Part shown: positions 52,446 to 63,000 of the stretch, piece after piece | How positions within the stretch are numbered: the first letter of the stretch is position 1 | Layout: each line of letters starts with the position of its first letter | Assembly (NCBI GenBank): GCA_937880755.1 | Contig: CALGRX010000017.1 | Span: 254,870 to 318,869 of the forward strand | From: an uncultured Clostridia bacterium | Lineage (GTDB): Bacteria; Bacillota; Clostridia; Christensenellales; UBA3700 | Length of the DNA: 64,000 nt | Reading direction: 5' to 3' | Notes under the pieces: model-generated | Seen by the model: only the letters and a program-made list of their open reading frames with translations | What the model was told of the DNA's origin: nothing | Databases searched by the model: none | Position numbers and translations under genes: made by a program

Positions 52446-53421
52446 CGGCAAGACAAGTGAGCAAGCTTAAGCCAAAGGTGATAGAGGCTTGAGATAGCTT
52501 GGTAAGTATATAATAACTTGCCTTGATACCGCATTTGCTTAAAAAACTCATAGATTGAAAGGTGATACAAGCGCCACCCAAAGACAACAGTCCCGCCAAA
52601 TACGGCAGGGCTGTCGTTGTTTTTACGCCCGATTGAGCAATATAGTCAAATCCGCGAGTGAGTTCTATAAACGATAGTGCAACGCCGTAGCACAAGTTGT
52701 CGGTTACGCCGAGAGGGCTAAGAATAAAGCCAAGTATTTTGCCGGTCAAATCCACCAATCCCACGTCCACCAAAACGTCGCCAATCATACCGAAAATGGT
52801 GATATATCCGCCTATGGCAAGTATGGTGTTGACGCTATTTTTGATGCACGCGTCTAGTAGCGAGTCTACATATTGCACGGTAGGCAAAATAGGCGAAAAA
52901 GTTTGCTTTTTTGGTCTAAATATTATGCCGTTGATAAGTGCACCGAGTACGTGACACGATAGTAAAACCCACCCCAGATATGGTGATTGAAAGAGCGTTG
53001 CGCCCACAGTTCCTAGTATGAACAGCGGTCCCGACGTGGAGCAAAACGCCGTGATATGCTTGGCGTCCTCTGTCGTAAGCATACCTGATTGATATAGGTC
53101 GCATATGATTTTGCTACCCATAGGATAACCGCTGACGAGGCTCAAAACCATGACGTATCCGCTGATAGGAGGAGCGTGAAATACCTTGGATACCGGCTTG
53201 GCGAATACAACCCCGAGCAAATATCCGCCGCCCACGCAAGTGAGTAAGCCTGAGAAAAACAAAAAGGGAAAGAGCGACGGCAAAACCGCCTTGGCAAAGA
53301 GTATCAAACTGCGCGAAACCGACGCTATATAGCGTGAGGGATTGACTACGAGAAAGGTAATAAAAAAGCCCGCAACCAACGATAGGGGCAGGGCTTTATT
53401 GAGATCGATACTGCGCTCCAT
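52432..53421 (-). CDS. ylbJ: YlbJ-like integral membrane protein
   Basis: 329 residues with about eight hydrophobic segments and the Gate (nucleoside-recognition) fold: LVSGYPMGSKIICDLYQSG and ITAFCSTSGPLFILGTVG are conserved in YlbJ. In B. subtilis YlbJ is needed for spore formation, but homologues occur widely, so sporulation is not implied. On the minus strand a TATAAT (53432-53427) ends five bases before the ATG with no Shine-Dalgarno; the -35 is weak. Convergent with the coiled-coil gene. Confidence 0.85.
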   Translation of the reverse strand: MERSIDLNKALPLSLVAGFFITFLVVNPSRYIASVSRSLILFAKAVLPSLFPFLFFSGLLTCVGGGYLLGVVFAKPVSKVFHAPPISGYVMVLSLVSGYPMGSKIICDLYQSGMLTTEDAKHITAFCSTSGPLFILGTVGATLFQSPYLGWVLLSCHVLGALINGIIFRPKKQTFSPILPTVQYVDSLLDACIKNSVNTILAIGGYITIFGMIGDVLVDVGLVDLTGKILGFILSPLGVTDNLCYGVALSFIELTRGFDYIAQSGVKTTTALPYLAGLLSLGGACITFQSMSFLSKCGIKASYYILTKLSQASITFGLSLLTCLAVNFG

Positions 53422-53565
53422 ACTAGATTATATTAGTTTGGACGCCAATTAATAACGAGTTGTTGCAATGCATTGGATAGATACTGAGCGTTGACGATAG
53501 CTAGTGGCAAATACAAGATTGCAATACCAAATAATGACGATAGCCTTTAGTTGCTCGTAAGTCGG

Positions 53566-54708
53566 CTAGAATTTGACGATTGACATCACCGAGCGGTAGC
53601 GATATTTGACTGAGGAAAATAGCAAGTCGGCGTTGTGTTGGGCGTCGGTTTTTTCTAGTATATATGAGTCGCTTTGCTTGGTGGTGACGGCGCAATCAAA
53701 TAGCGAAAGCAGAGATTTTTTGTCCTCTTTGACTGCCAAAACGTTGACGTATTCGATAGCTTGCCCCTTGAGCTTATCGTATGTCAGCGTGTTGTAAGTG
53801 AGGGCGTTGAGAAGCAATCTTTTGATATACGCCATAGGGTAGCGCTTGGTCTTGACTGCTTGCAAAAAACTTGAAAAATCGTGGCACGTATCGAGTTTTT
53901 GAAGTATTCTGTTATCAATTCCTTCTTTGATACCGCATATTTTGCTAAGGTCTTGGCGGGGCAGTTGGTAGGAAAGAAGGGAATAAAGTCTATCGTCGCA
54001 ATCGCTGTAATTTTGCAATTCGTCATAGACGAAAGGCGGACAAAATTTTGCAATTATCGACTTGTCGCTCAGATTGTTGCGAATAGCCGAAGCGGAAGCA
54101 AACTCTCCCGCTACGGATAGGTCGTTGTAACCGCCTTGGCGCTTGATTGCGATAGGTGTAATAGCAAGATTGAGCTTGTTGATTGCCTTGATATATTCTA
54201 TCGCAAGTAGATTGTTGGGGCTATCGAGCAGATTAGCCAAGTCGTCTTTGTCGTTTGTTTGGCAGACTGCTTTGACGGCAAGCGAATATGCCAGCGGATA
54301 GGATAGACCTTGCGCTAGGTTGCTTTGGGTGAGCAAGTCTACTTGAGAGTTATCCGTCAAAGTCTTGGCAAGGCGAGTAAGCGCGGTTACGTCGGGATTT
54401 TCACAGCCGAAACAAAGGTATGAAGGCTCATTAAATCGAGAGATAATCTTGATAGCACCGAGGGCAAATAGCTCGGCGGAACTAAGGCTATATACGGCAG
54501 GCAACTCTATCACCATATCGGCGCCCGCTTTGATAGCCCACTCGGCACGGGTGTATTTGTCTGCCACCGCCAACTCGCCACGCTGTACGACGTTGCCGCT
54601 CATAATGCAAATAACGTCGCCACAAGCCAACTCTTTGGCTTGACGTATTTGGTACGCGTGTCCGCTGTGTAGCGGATTGTATTCGCAAATTATGAAACAA
54701 TGGGACAT
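53566..54708 (-). CDS. tmcAL: tRNA(Met) cytidine acetate ligase
   Basis: 380-residue nucleotidyltransferase-like enzyme (formerly YlbM) that acetylates the wobble cytidine of elongator tRNA-Met using acetate and ATP. The active-site NPLHSGH gives His14 and His17, and IMSGNVVQRGELAVADKYTRA is the second nucleotide-binding block. RQGGYNDLS and FASASAIR lie in the middle. The symbol is based on family identity. Convenient proximity to pta-ackA is probably coincidental. The ribosome site is weak (AAGGCGGG). Confidence 0.93.
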   Translation of the reverse strand: MSHCFIICEYNPLHSGHAYQIRQAKELACGDVICIMSGNVVQRGELAVADKYTRAEWAIKAGADMVIELPAVYSLSSAELFALGAIKIISRFNEPSYLCFGCENPDVTALTRLAKTLTDNSQVDLLTQSNLAQGLSYPLAYSLAVKAVCQTNDKDDLANLLDSPNNLLAIEYIKAINKLNLAITPIAIKRQGGYNDLSVAGEFASASAIRNNLSDKSIIAKFCPPFVYDELQNYSDCDDRLYSLLSYQLPRQDLSKICGIKEGIDNRILQKLDTCHDFSSFLQAVKTKRYPMAYIKRLLLNALTYNTLTYDKLKGQAIEYVNVLAVKEDKKSLLSLFDCAVTTKQSDSYILEKTDAQHNADLLFSSVKYRYRSVMSIVKF

Positions 54709-54838
54709 AAAAACCCGCCTTTTTTATTTGTATTACTTTACAATAACCAATCTTAGTTGTATAATTGGCTTGTGATATCCTAACGATATCATTATAAATG
54801 ATTTTCAACAAAAAATAAAGCAATTTTCAGGGGGAAGT

Positions 54839-55834
54839 ATGAGCAAGATTATCGACTCAATCATCGCCAAAGCTAAGACTTTGGGCAAGACGATAGTTTT
54901 GGCGGAAGGCGACGAGCCAAGAACTGTCAAAGCGGCACAAATCATCACCGAACAAGGCATAGCAAAAATTATTTTGCTAGCAGACGAAGAGCAACTCAAA
55001 GCCAAGTATCCCGACGTAGACTTCGGCGGTATGCAAATCGTCAATCCGACAACTGCCGATATTGAGGAATTTGCTAACGAATTGTACGAATTGCGCAAGG
55101 CAAAGGGTATGACCTTGGAGCAAGCAAGAGTGGAGATGAGAAAGAATCTCAACTACGGCGCAATGATGACTCGTAAAGGTCTAGCCGACGGCATGGTTGC
55201 GGGAGCTATCAACTCTACCGGCAACGTGCTCAAGAGCGGACTGACTATCGTCAAAACCAAACCGGGCACTAAGACGGTTAGCAGCGTATTTTTGATGTCT
55301 TTCGAGGGCACGCCTTACAAGGATAAGGATATTATGGTATTCGGCGACTGTGCGGTCAATATAGAACCAACCGCAGAGCAACTTGCCGATATAGCTATAT
55401 CTTCCACGGCTACTGCCAAGGCTTTGGCAGGAATAGACGAGCCTAAGGTGGCTATGCTTTCCTTCTCGACCAAGGGCAGTGCAAAGCACCCTAACGTAGA
55501 CAAGGTGGTTGAGGCAACTCGCCTCGTGCAAGAGAGAGCCCCTGAGATAGAAGTAGACGGCGACTTGCAAGTAGACGCCGCTATCGTACCGTCGGTCGGA
55601 CAGCTCAAAGCACCGGGTAGCAAGGTTGCGGGACAAGCCAACGTATTTATCTTCCCATCTCTCGAAGCGGGAAATATCGGCTACAAGCTTACCCAAAGAT
55701 TTAGCGGCGCAGAAGCAATAGGACCTATCTGTCAAGGATTTGCTAAGCCTGTCAACGACCTCTCACGCGGTTGCGTAAGCGAGGATATAGTAGCCGTAGT
55801 GGCTATCACCGCCGTTCAGGCAAGTCAAAACTAA
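54839..55834 (+). CDS. pta: phosphate acetyltransferase
   Basis: Converts acetyl-CoA and phosphate to acetyl phosphate, 331 residues (short, monofunctional form). TIVLAEGDEPRTVKAAQII is near the start. The C-terminal region has GSKVAGQANVFIFPSLEAGN and YKLTQRFSGAEAIGPICQG, all diagnostic. GGGGGAAG precedes the ATG. It lies ten bases before ackA in an operon that conserves energy as ATP during fermentation. Confidence 0.97.
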   Translation: MSKIIDSIIAKAKTLGKTIVLAEGDEPRTVKAAQIITEQGIAKIILLADEEQLKAKYPDVDFGGMQIVNPTTADIEEFANELYELRKAKGMTLEQARVEMRKNLNYGAMMTRKGLADGMVAGAINSTGNVLKSGLTIVKTKPGTKTVSSVFLMSFEGTPYKDKDIMVFGDCAVNIEPTAEQLADIAISSTATAKALAGIDEPKVAMLSFSTKGSAKHPNVDKVVEATRLVQERAPEIEVDGDLQVDAAIVPSVGQLKAPGSKVAGQANVFIFPSLEAGNIGYKLTQRFSGAEAIGPICQGFAKPVNDLSRGCVSEDIVAVVAITAVQASQN

Positions 55835-55844
55835 GGAGCATAAT

Positions 55845-57053
55845 ATGAAAGTATTGGTAGTAAACGCAGGTAGTTCTTCCCTCAAATACCAACTCATCGA
55901 GATGGAGACCGAAACTGTGCTCTGCAAGGGCGTAGTAGAAAAAATAGGTCTAAACGGCTCTTTGATAACTCACAAATACGGCGACCAAAAGGTGATCGTC
56001 GAGGATACTATCAACGACCATACCAAAGCCTTCAATCTATTGATTGATTGCCTCGTCAACAAGGACTACGGCGTGATAGACAGCGTGGAAGAGATAGGAG
56101 CGATAGGACACAGAGTAGTGCATAGCGGAGAAGAGTTTGACTCTTCCACATACGTGGGCGACGAAGAAATGAAGAAGTTGCAATCGGTGGCTCACCTTGC
56201 TCCTTTGCACAACCCTGCCAACATTGCGTGCATACAACTGTGCAAGAGCTTGTTGCCAAAAGTGCCTAACGTGGCGGTATTCGATACGGCGTTCCATAGC
56301 ACTATGCCTAAGAAGGCAAAAATGTACGGTATTCCTTACGAGATATACGAAAAATATCAAATCAGAAGATACGGCTTCCACGGCACTTCGCACAAGTTCG
56401 TGTCGGGCGAAGCAATCAAATATCTCACTTCTAAGGGCTTGCCTTGCTCCAAAATAGTTACTTGCCACCTCGGCAACGGTAGCTCTATCTCGGCTGTCAA
56501 GGACGGCAAGTGCGTAGATACTTCTATGGGTATGACTCCTATGGCAGGCGTGATGATGGGGACTAGGTGCGGCGATATCGATCCTGCGGTAGTAGAAATG
56601 ATTGCCGACAATACGGGTATGAGCCTCAAAGAAACTACCAATTATCTCAACAAACAAAGTGGATTTATGGGTGTGAGCGGAGTCAGCTCCGACGCAAGAG
56701 AGTTGTGTAAGGCCGCATCCGAAGGCAACGAGAGAGCGCAGCTTGCCAAGGATATGTTTGCTTATCAAGTCCAAAAGTTTATCGGTTCTTACGCCGTGGC
56801 TATGAACGGACTCGATTGCGTAGTATTTACGGGCGGAATTGGCGAAAACAGTTGGGAATTTAGAGAGCTGATAATGCAAAACACCGAATTTTTGGGCGTT
56901 GCCTTTGACCAAGAAAAGAACAAGACGAGTGAGGCTAGAGGTAATTTTTGCGACTTGTCCAAGCCTGAGAGCAAGGTCAAAGTATTGGTTATCCCTACTA
57001 ATGAAGAATTGGTCATTGCGAGAGAGACCCAAGAGATAGTTCAATCGTTGTAA
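55845..57053 (+). CDS. ackA: acetate kinase
   Basis: Makes ATP and acetate from acetyl phosphate, 402 residues. VVNAGSSSLKYQL (residues 4-16) is the N-terminal phosphate-binding signature, and GFHGTSHKFVS is the second PROSITE signature. CHLGNGSSI and GGIGENSWEFRE complete the ASKHA-fold nucleotide site. AAGGAG is upstream. Forms the acetate pathway with Pta. Confidence 0.98.
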   Translation: MKVLVVNAGSSSLKYQLIEMETETVLCKGVVEKIGLNGSLITHKYGDQKVIVEDTINDHTKAFNLLIDCLVNKDYGVIDSVEEIGAIGHRVVHSGEEFDSSTYVGDEEMKKLQSVAHLAPLHNPANIACIQLCKSLLPKVPNVAVFDTAFHSTMPKKAKMYGIPYEIYEKYQIRRYGFHGTSHKFVSGEAIKYLTSKGLPCSKIVTCHLGNGSSISAVKDGKCVDTSMGMTPMAGVMMGTRCGDIDPAVVEMIADNTGMSLKETTNYLNKQSGFMGVSGVSSDARELCKAASEGNERAQLAKDMFAYQVQKFIGSYAVAMNGLDCVVFTGGIGENSWEFRELIMQNTEFLGVAFDQEKNKTSEARGNFCDLSKPESKVKVLVIPTNEELVIARETQEIVQSL

Positions 57054-57079
57054 AAACCAAAAATAATGCAAAAATATGT

Positions 57080-57108
57080 TTGACAAAGCCGATAAAATGT
57101 CTTATAAT
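57080..57108 (+). promoter_or_regulatory. consensus promoter of rpmF
   Basis: TTGACA (57080-57085), 17 bases, TATAAT (57103-57108). Exact consensus. Confidence 0.88.
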
Positions 57109-57149
57109 GGCTAAGCAAATGTATTTGAGTAATACGGGAGGTGTCAAAA

Positions 57150-57341
57150 ATGGCAGTACCAAAGGGAAAAACGTCTAAACAAAGAAAGCATACAAGATCG
57201 GCTAACTGGAAAATCAGCGCTCCGTCTCTCGTTGAGTGCGGACATTGCCACGAGCTGAAAGAAAATCATAAAGTTTGCCCAAATTGCGGATACTATGACG
57301 GACAACAAGTCGTAGTTAAGAAAGAAAAGAAGGCTGACTAA
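57150..57341 (+). CDS. rpmF: ribosomal protein bL32
   Basis: 63 residues beginning MAVPKGKTSKQRKHTRSANW, the bL32 signature. It is the zinc-binding (C+) form: Cys30, Cys33, Cys43 and Cys46. GGGAGG lies before the ATG at 57150; an upstream in-frame ATG at 57141 overlaps that site and is not used. The DUF177/YceD gene that usually precedes rpmF in Bacillota is absent. Confidence 0.97.
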   Translation: MAVPKGKTSKQRKHTRSANWKISAPSLVECGHCHELKENHKVCPNCGYYDGQQVVVKKEKKAD

Positions 57342-57362
57342 TTATCGTTATGATTGACTACG

Positions 57363-57394
57363 ATATCCACCTAAATCGGGTGGATATTTTTTTG
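57363..57394 (+). terminator. intrinsic terminator after rpmF
   Basis: ATATCCACC, loop, GGGTGGATAT, then seven T's. It separates rpmF from plsX. Confidence 0.93.
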
Positions 57395-57445
57395 TATTTT
57401 AGCTATTCGTTTTGATTATTTGACGACAAGTTTACCAATTTGATA

Positions 57446-57474
57446 TTGACAAATTATAATATTTTATTTAAAAT
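57446..57474 (+). promoter_or_regulatory. promoter of the plsX-smc operon
   Basis: TTGACA (57446-57451), 17 bases, TAAAAT (57469-57474). Confidence 0.75.
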
Positions 57475-57500
57475 ATAAAATGATATACTATGGAGGCTCT

Positions 57501-58541
57501 ATGGATAATACGAGAGTTATTGTGGACTGCTACGGCGGGGACAACTGTCCGCAAGCAGCCGTTGTGGGCGCTGTAGACGCGTTGAAAAAGGACGACACGG
57601 TTAGCGTTGTGTTGACGGGTAAAAGACAAGAGATAGAAAGCATATTGGCAACCTGCGATTACGACCGTTCTAGATTAGAAATAATCGACGCCGATGAAGT
57701 CATCACCAACGACGAATCGCCGGCTATGGCTATTAGACGCAAGAAAAATTCTTCTATGGTGGTTGGGCTTAGATATCTAGCCGACGGCAGCGCCGACGCA
57801 ATGGTGTCTTCGGGCAACACGGGTGCTTTGCTTACGGGCGCAAGCGTAATAGTCAAATTGATTGACGGCGTTACGAGGGCTTCGTTGTCCGCGGTAAGTC
57901 CGCAGGTGGACGACGGCAAGTACGTGGTTATCGTGGACGGCGGCGCCAACGTAGATTGCAAGCCTAATATGCTACTCGAGTTTGCCGTAATGGGCGAGGC
58001 GCTTATGAAGTCGTGCTACGGAGTAGAGAATCCTAGAGTTGCTTTGCTTAGCAACGGCGCAGAAGAAGAGAAGGGCAACGACTTGACCAAAGAGGCGCAC
58101 GCTCTGCTCAAAGAGAGTAACCTCAACTTCGTGGGCAATATCGAGGCGAGATATTTGATGAACGACCTTGCCGACGTGGTGGTAAACGACGGTTGGTCGG
58201 GTAATATGGTTATAAAAGCCAGCGAAGGTATGGCGCTCAATATGTTTGAACTCATCAAGCGCAATATCAAGAGCGGTGGTCTTAGAGCCAAGCTCGGCTA
58301 CTTGATGCTAAAACCTGCTCTGAGAGGCGTCAAAAAGAAGTTTAACAGCGACGAGATTGGCGGTGGTATATTCTTGGGCGTCAACAAGGTAGTTATGAAG
58401 GCGCACGGCTCGTCGAGCGCCAAGGCTTTTTGCAACGCGATACTTGCTTGCGCGCAAGCGGTACGAAACGGCACGATTGACAATATTCGTCAAGGTTTGG
58501 CGGACAACTCACATCTAAAACGAGAGGATAATAAGGCGTAA
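57501..58541 (+). CDS. plsX: phosphate acyltransferase PlsX
   Basis: Makes acyl-phosphate from acyl-ACP for phospholipid synthesis, 346 residues. VIVDCYGGDNCPQAAVVGAV at the start (usually D-x-M-G-G-D; here Cys replaces Met), VSSGNTGALLTGA, and VVNDGWSGNMVIKASEG are the family blocks. GGAGG precedes the ATG at 57501. First gene of plsX-rnc-LRR-smc. Confidence 0.95.
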   Translation: MDNTRVIVDCYGGDNCPQAAVVGAVDALKKDDTVSVVLTGKRQEIESILATCDYDRSRLEIIDADEVITNDESPAMAIRRKKNSSMVVGLRYLADGSADAMVSSGNTGALLTGASVIVKLIDGVTRASLSAVSPQVDDGKYVVIVDGGANVDCKPNMLLEFAVMGEALMKSCYGVENPRVALLSNGAEEEKGNDLTKEAHALLKESNLNFVGNIEARYLMNDLADVVVNDGWSGNMVIKASEGMALNMFELIKRNIKSGGLRAKLGYLMLKPALRGVKKKFNSDEIGGGIFLGVNKVVMKAHGSSSAKAFCNAILACAQAVRNGTIDNIRQGLADNSHLKREDNKA

Positions 58542-58543
58542 TT

Positions 58544-59194
58544 ATGTCCAAAAAACTGGAACAATTGATAGGATATACCTTCCAAGACCCGACGCTTCTC
58601 ACCACAGCGCTCACACATTCTTCTTACGGACATAGACACGGTGTGCCCGACTACGAGAGGTTGGAATTTTTGGGCGACAGTATATTGGATATGGTGATAA
58701 GCGAAGAGCTGTATAGACAATATCCGCGCGACGACGAGGGGTTGCTGACGACCAAGAGAGCCTTTGTAGTCAAGGGCGAAACGTTGAAGAAGGTTTCGCT
58801 ATCTATGGGGCTGGACAAGTATATGCTGATATTGGACAACGCCGTGCTTGACAAGGCGTATAGCGACGTGTTCGAGTCTATAACGGGAGCAATTTTTCTG
58901 GATGGGGGATTCGGACAAGCCAAAGATTTCGTTTTGAGATGGCTACAAGACTATATCGACGATACTCGCCAAGACTCCAAAGAGGACTACAAATCTAGGC
59001 TCAAGGAGATGTTCGAGGGTGAAAAGATAGAATATCGGTTGATATCCAAAGAGGGTAGTGACAACGAGCCGATATTTACCGTGAGATTGGTGTTAGGCGG
59101 AAAAGTAATGGCGGAAGAAAAGGGCAGTAGAAAAAAACTAGCCGAACAAAATTGTGCCAAAGAGGCGCTGAAAAAATTGAATAAAATAAGATAA
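58544..59194 (+). CDS. rnc: ribonuclease III
   Basis: Double-strand-specific endoribonuclease for rRNA and mRNA processing, 216 residues. Catalytic acidic residues Glu38, Glu41 and Asp45 in ERLEFLGDS, and the Asp/Glu pair in SDVFESITGAIFLDGG. The C-terminal double-stranded RNA-binding domain is at about 150-216 (ending KKLAEQNCAKEALKKL). Two bases after plsX. acpP, often found between plsX and rnc, is missing. Confidence 0.97.
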   Translation: MSKKLEQLIGYTFQDPTLLTTALTHSSYGHRHGVPDYERLEFLGDSILDMVISEELYRQYPRDDEGLLTTKRAFVVKGETLKKVSLSMGLDKYMLILDNAVLDKAYSDVFESITGAIFLDGGFGQAKDFVLRWLQDYIDDTRQDSKEDYKSRLKEMFEGEKIEYRLISKEGSDNEPIFTVRLVLGGKVMAEEKGSRKKLAEQNCAKEALKKLNKIR

Positions 59195-59233
59195 TAAACA
59201 AGCAAAATATGCAAATATTGCGGAGGAAAAAAT

Positions 59234-60028
59234 ATGTGCTTTGAAACCAAAAAGGAAAGATTAGAAAGAAACAAAAAGACGCTTGCCGATTGCGTGGTAG
59301 ACGTAGATACTATGATTGCTATCGCAGACGGACATTCCAATACGATAGAAAAACTGAGCAAAATCAAAGAAAAATTGGCAAATACCAATCCATCTTCGGA
59401 AAAAGACGTGGTCAAAATGGACAAAAAGGTAAAAAAATATCTCGCCAAGCTGTCCAAAAAGATAAAGAAATACGCTGTAAACGGCAAGCTCTACAAGGTA
59501 GAAAAAGACCTCAAAAAACTTGAGATTATGATTGTGGAAAGGGGTTGCGTAAGTAGAAAGAGCAGTACTTGCGACGAAAAGGACTTCGTTGTCAAAGACG
59601 GCGTGTTGACGGCTTACAAGGGCAACGATAGCGTGGTGATTTTGCCTAACAGCGTCAAAATTATAGGCGAAAAAGCCTTCTATTACAACGAAAGCATAAG
59701 CGAAGTCGAGCTTGGCGCAAGCGTGCATACTATTATGTCCAAGGCTTTCGAGGGTTGCAGAGCTCTCAACTACTTCGTAGCGTACGAGGGATTGTCCTCT
59801 ATTGGTGACGACGCATTCTACAATTGCACGTCGCTTGCCGAGGTGGTACTAGAAGAAGGCTTGACGACTATCGGTAGATACGCCTTTGCCAAGTGCCCTA
59901 ACTTGTATGCAATCAAGTTGCCAAAGAGTGTGGTCAAGATAGGCGAAAAGGCGTTTTTCCTAGATAGCAATTTGGCAGGCAAGACCAAGAGAAAAATCAA
60001 GAAAATCAACAAAAAGGCATTGGGCTGA
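59234..60028 (+). CDS. intracellular BspA-type leucine-rich repeat protein
   Basis: 264 residues. The N-terminal half (to about 110) is a Lys-rich helical region with probable coiled coil (KMDKKVKKYLAKLSKKIKKY). The C-terminal half has LRR_5 repeats of the BspA type: IIGEKAFYYNESISEVEL, IGDDAFYNCTSLAEVVL, IGRYAFAKCPNLYAIKL. There is no signal peptide, although BspA-like proteins are usually secreted. GGAGG precedes the ATG. Its place inside an rnc-smc operon is unusual; function unknown. Confidence 0.8.
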   Translation: MCFETKKERLERNKKTLADCVVDVDTMIAIADGHSNTIEKLSKIKEKLANTNPSSEKDVVKMDKKVKKYLAKLSKKIKKYAVNGKLYKVEKDLKKLEIMIVERGCVSRKSSTCDEKDFVVKDGVLTAYKGNDSVVILPNSVKIIGEKAFYYNESISEVELGASVHTIMSKAFEGCRALNYFVAYEGLSSIGDDAFYNCTSLAEVVLEEGLTTIGRYAFAKCPNLYAIKLPKSVVKIGEKAFFLDSNLAGKTKRKIKKINKKALG

Positions 60029-60038
60029 GAGGTAAAAA

Positions 60039-63000
60039 TTGAATTTTAAGAGAATAGAAGTATTTGGATTTAAGTCCTTTGCCGATAAGGTTGAGGTAAA
60101 CTTCGACGACGGAATTACCGCCATAGTCGGACCTAACGGTTGCGGAAAGAGCAACGTTGCCGACACAATAAGGTGGGTGCTCGGTGAACAGAGCGCAAGA
60201 CTACTGAGAGGTAAGAGCATGCAAGACGTTATCTTCAACGGTACTGCGCGCCGTAAGCCTCTTTCGTATTGCGAGGCTTCGCTCGTCTTTGACAATTCTA
60301 AGCGCATTTTTCCCGACTTTGAATACGAAGAGGTCATCATCACCCGAAAACTATATCGTTCGGGCGAGAGCGAATACCTCATCAACAAGACCCCTTGTCG
60401 TCTCAAGGACGTGCAAGACTTGATACGCGATACGGGACTCGGCAGAGAGGGATACAGTATTGTCGGTCAAGGACGTATCGACGAAATCGTCAACGCAAGA
60501 CCAAAGGACAGGCGTAGTATATTCGAGGACGCCGCGGGCATACTCAAGTTTAAGCAACGCAAGATAGAGTCGGAGCGAAAGCTTGCGCGCACTCAAGAGA
60601 ATATCCAACAACTCGACTACATTATCAAAGAAGCCGAGCGTATCTTAGGACCGCTCGAAAAGCAAGCGAACGACGCCAAAAAGTTTTTGGAATTGCGCGA
60701 TAGATTGAGAGTACTCGAAGCCAACGAATACGTATATAAATACGAAAACAACGACGGACAAAAGAGAGCCATACTAGCCAAATTGACGGGCATAGAGGAA
60801 GAATATGCCCTCAAAGAGAGTGCCGTCAAAGAGATAGAAGAAAAGTATAGTCAAAAGATAAACGAGCAAAACGACGTAGACAATTATATCTCTCAGCTGA
60901 GAGACAGACAGACCGAGATGGCGGTGTACGCCGAGTCGATAAAGGGACAGGGAAGTACCCTCTCCGAGCGTATCTCTCAGCTCAAGAGTCAACGCAAAGA
61001 TTACGCCGACAGAATACTGTCGTATGAGGAAGAAATCGACAAAAAGTCGATACAGCTCGATGATTTTTGCAGTAGGCTCAATATGGAAAACGAGGACAAG
61101 GCGGACAAAGTGGCTCGTCTCAGAGCCTTGGATAGAGAATATCTTGAGCTTGTGGGCGAGATTACGTCTGGCGAGAGAAGTATAGAGGAATCTAACTTAG
61201 AATTGCTCAAAGCCATAGAGAGTATAGGCGAAATCAAAGCCGACCTAGGCAAGCTGGGCGCGGAGAGAGATATCTCGCTCACCCGTATTGCCGAGCTAAA
61301 GCAAGAGATAGACGACGTCAAGAGCCGTATAGAGAGCGACGAAAGACTAAAACGTAACTACGAAGAGTCGGTGGAGAGGTTTAGGAAGGACAAGTCCAAG
61401 CTCGCACAAAACAAAAACGAAGTTATGGTCGAGGTGGCTGAGCTAAAAGCCAGAGTGGAAAAGGCAAGAGAGGATGCCAAAAACCTTATGGGTAGCATTC
61501 AGTCCTTCGAGATGAAGTGCAAAATACTCACCGACCTCAAAAACGAGTACGGAAGCTTCGGCGGAGCGGTGCAAAGGCTTATGCAAGCCTCCAAAAAGGA
61601 CGAGGCGGTAGGAGGTCGCATTCAAGGCTTGGTGGCGGAACTAATTAGCGTACCTAAACAGTTGGAAACGGCTATCGAAATGGCGCTAGGCAACAATATG
61701 CAAAACATCGTCACCGAGGACGAAGAGGACGCCAAGTACCTAATAGAATACCTCAAAGTCAATAGATTGGGTAGAGTGACCTTCTTGCCTATGACGGCGT
61801 ACAAACCGAGAGACTTGGAGAGCGTCTATATGCCAATCCTTAGAGAAAAGGGTTGTCTCGGCATTACCTCCAAACTCATCTCTTACGACGACAAGTATTA
61901 CAATATCTTTTCGGGACTACTCGGTCGCACCTTGATATGCGAGGATATGGACTGCGCCGTTGCGATATCCAAAAAGTACCGTTACGCCGTCAAAATCGTC
62001 ACCTTGCAGGGCGACGTAATCAATACGACGGGTAGTATGACGGGTGGCTCAAAGAAGTCGGATTCCTCCAACGTCCTCAGTCAAGAGCGCGAGATAGAAA
62101 ACGCGACCAAGATGCTAGCCAAAGCCAAAGAAAACTACGCCGAGGCTATGCGTATATTCAAGCAAGGCAACGAAGAACTCGAAGAGTTGCAAGCGCAACT
62201 GAGCGAATACGAAGAAGAAGTCAAAAACGCCGAAGTTGCTTACGCTACCGAAAACGGCAAGTTGGACAAGGTTGTGTCCAAACTCGGCGAATTGCTCGAC
62301 ACTCTGCACAATCGCACGACCCAAAAGGAAATCCTCGAAGCCAAGGTCAAGTACATAGACGAGGCTATCGCCAATATCGACCGCAAGGGCATGGACGTGC
62401 AAGGCGCAAGAAACAACGCCGACGACGAAGCAATCAAACGCAAAGCCGAGTTTGACGCCAAGAAAAAGCGCAAGGACGAGTTGTCGGGACTTATCACCGA
62501 TATCAAGGTGAAAATATCAACTATCGAGAGCGAAATAGAGAGTCTAAACGCCAATATCGAGCGTGTGCAAGGCGAAATTGCGGGACTAAAAGAGTCGCTT
62601 GTAAATGCCAAAAAGATTGTGGCAAGCCTAGACGAGAAGATTTATCAAACCGAAAACAACCTCAACACGGCAGTGGTGAGCGAAGAGGACAAAAAGCAAT
62701 ATCAAGCCCTCATCGACAAGATTAATTCTTTGGACGACTACAAGAAGAAGTTGAGTGCCGAGATAGTGTCGCTCAACGCCGACAAGGACGCTCTATCCAA
62801 GGAGATTTTGTCGCTGAGCGAAGCCAAAATCAAACAACAAAACGCACTCGAGAAGATAGACGAGTTGATGACGGCTCTGCAAATACATATTGCCGAAGAG
62901 TACAACTTGGACTACGACGGATGTCTATTGTACAAGCAAGACGACTTCGACCCCGTGAGCAGTCAAAGCGAAATCAACAAGCTAAAACGCGAAAAGAACG

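Noticed and set aside
52432..53421. Evidence that the organism forms spores because of YlbJ
   Set aside because: YlbJ homologues are widespread in non-sporulating Bacillota, and no spore-specific gene is in the window.
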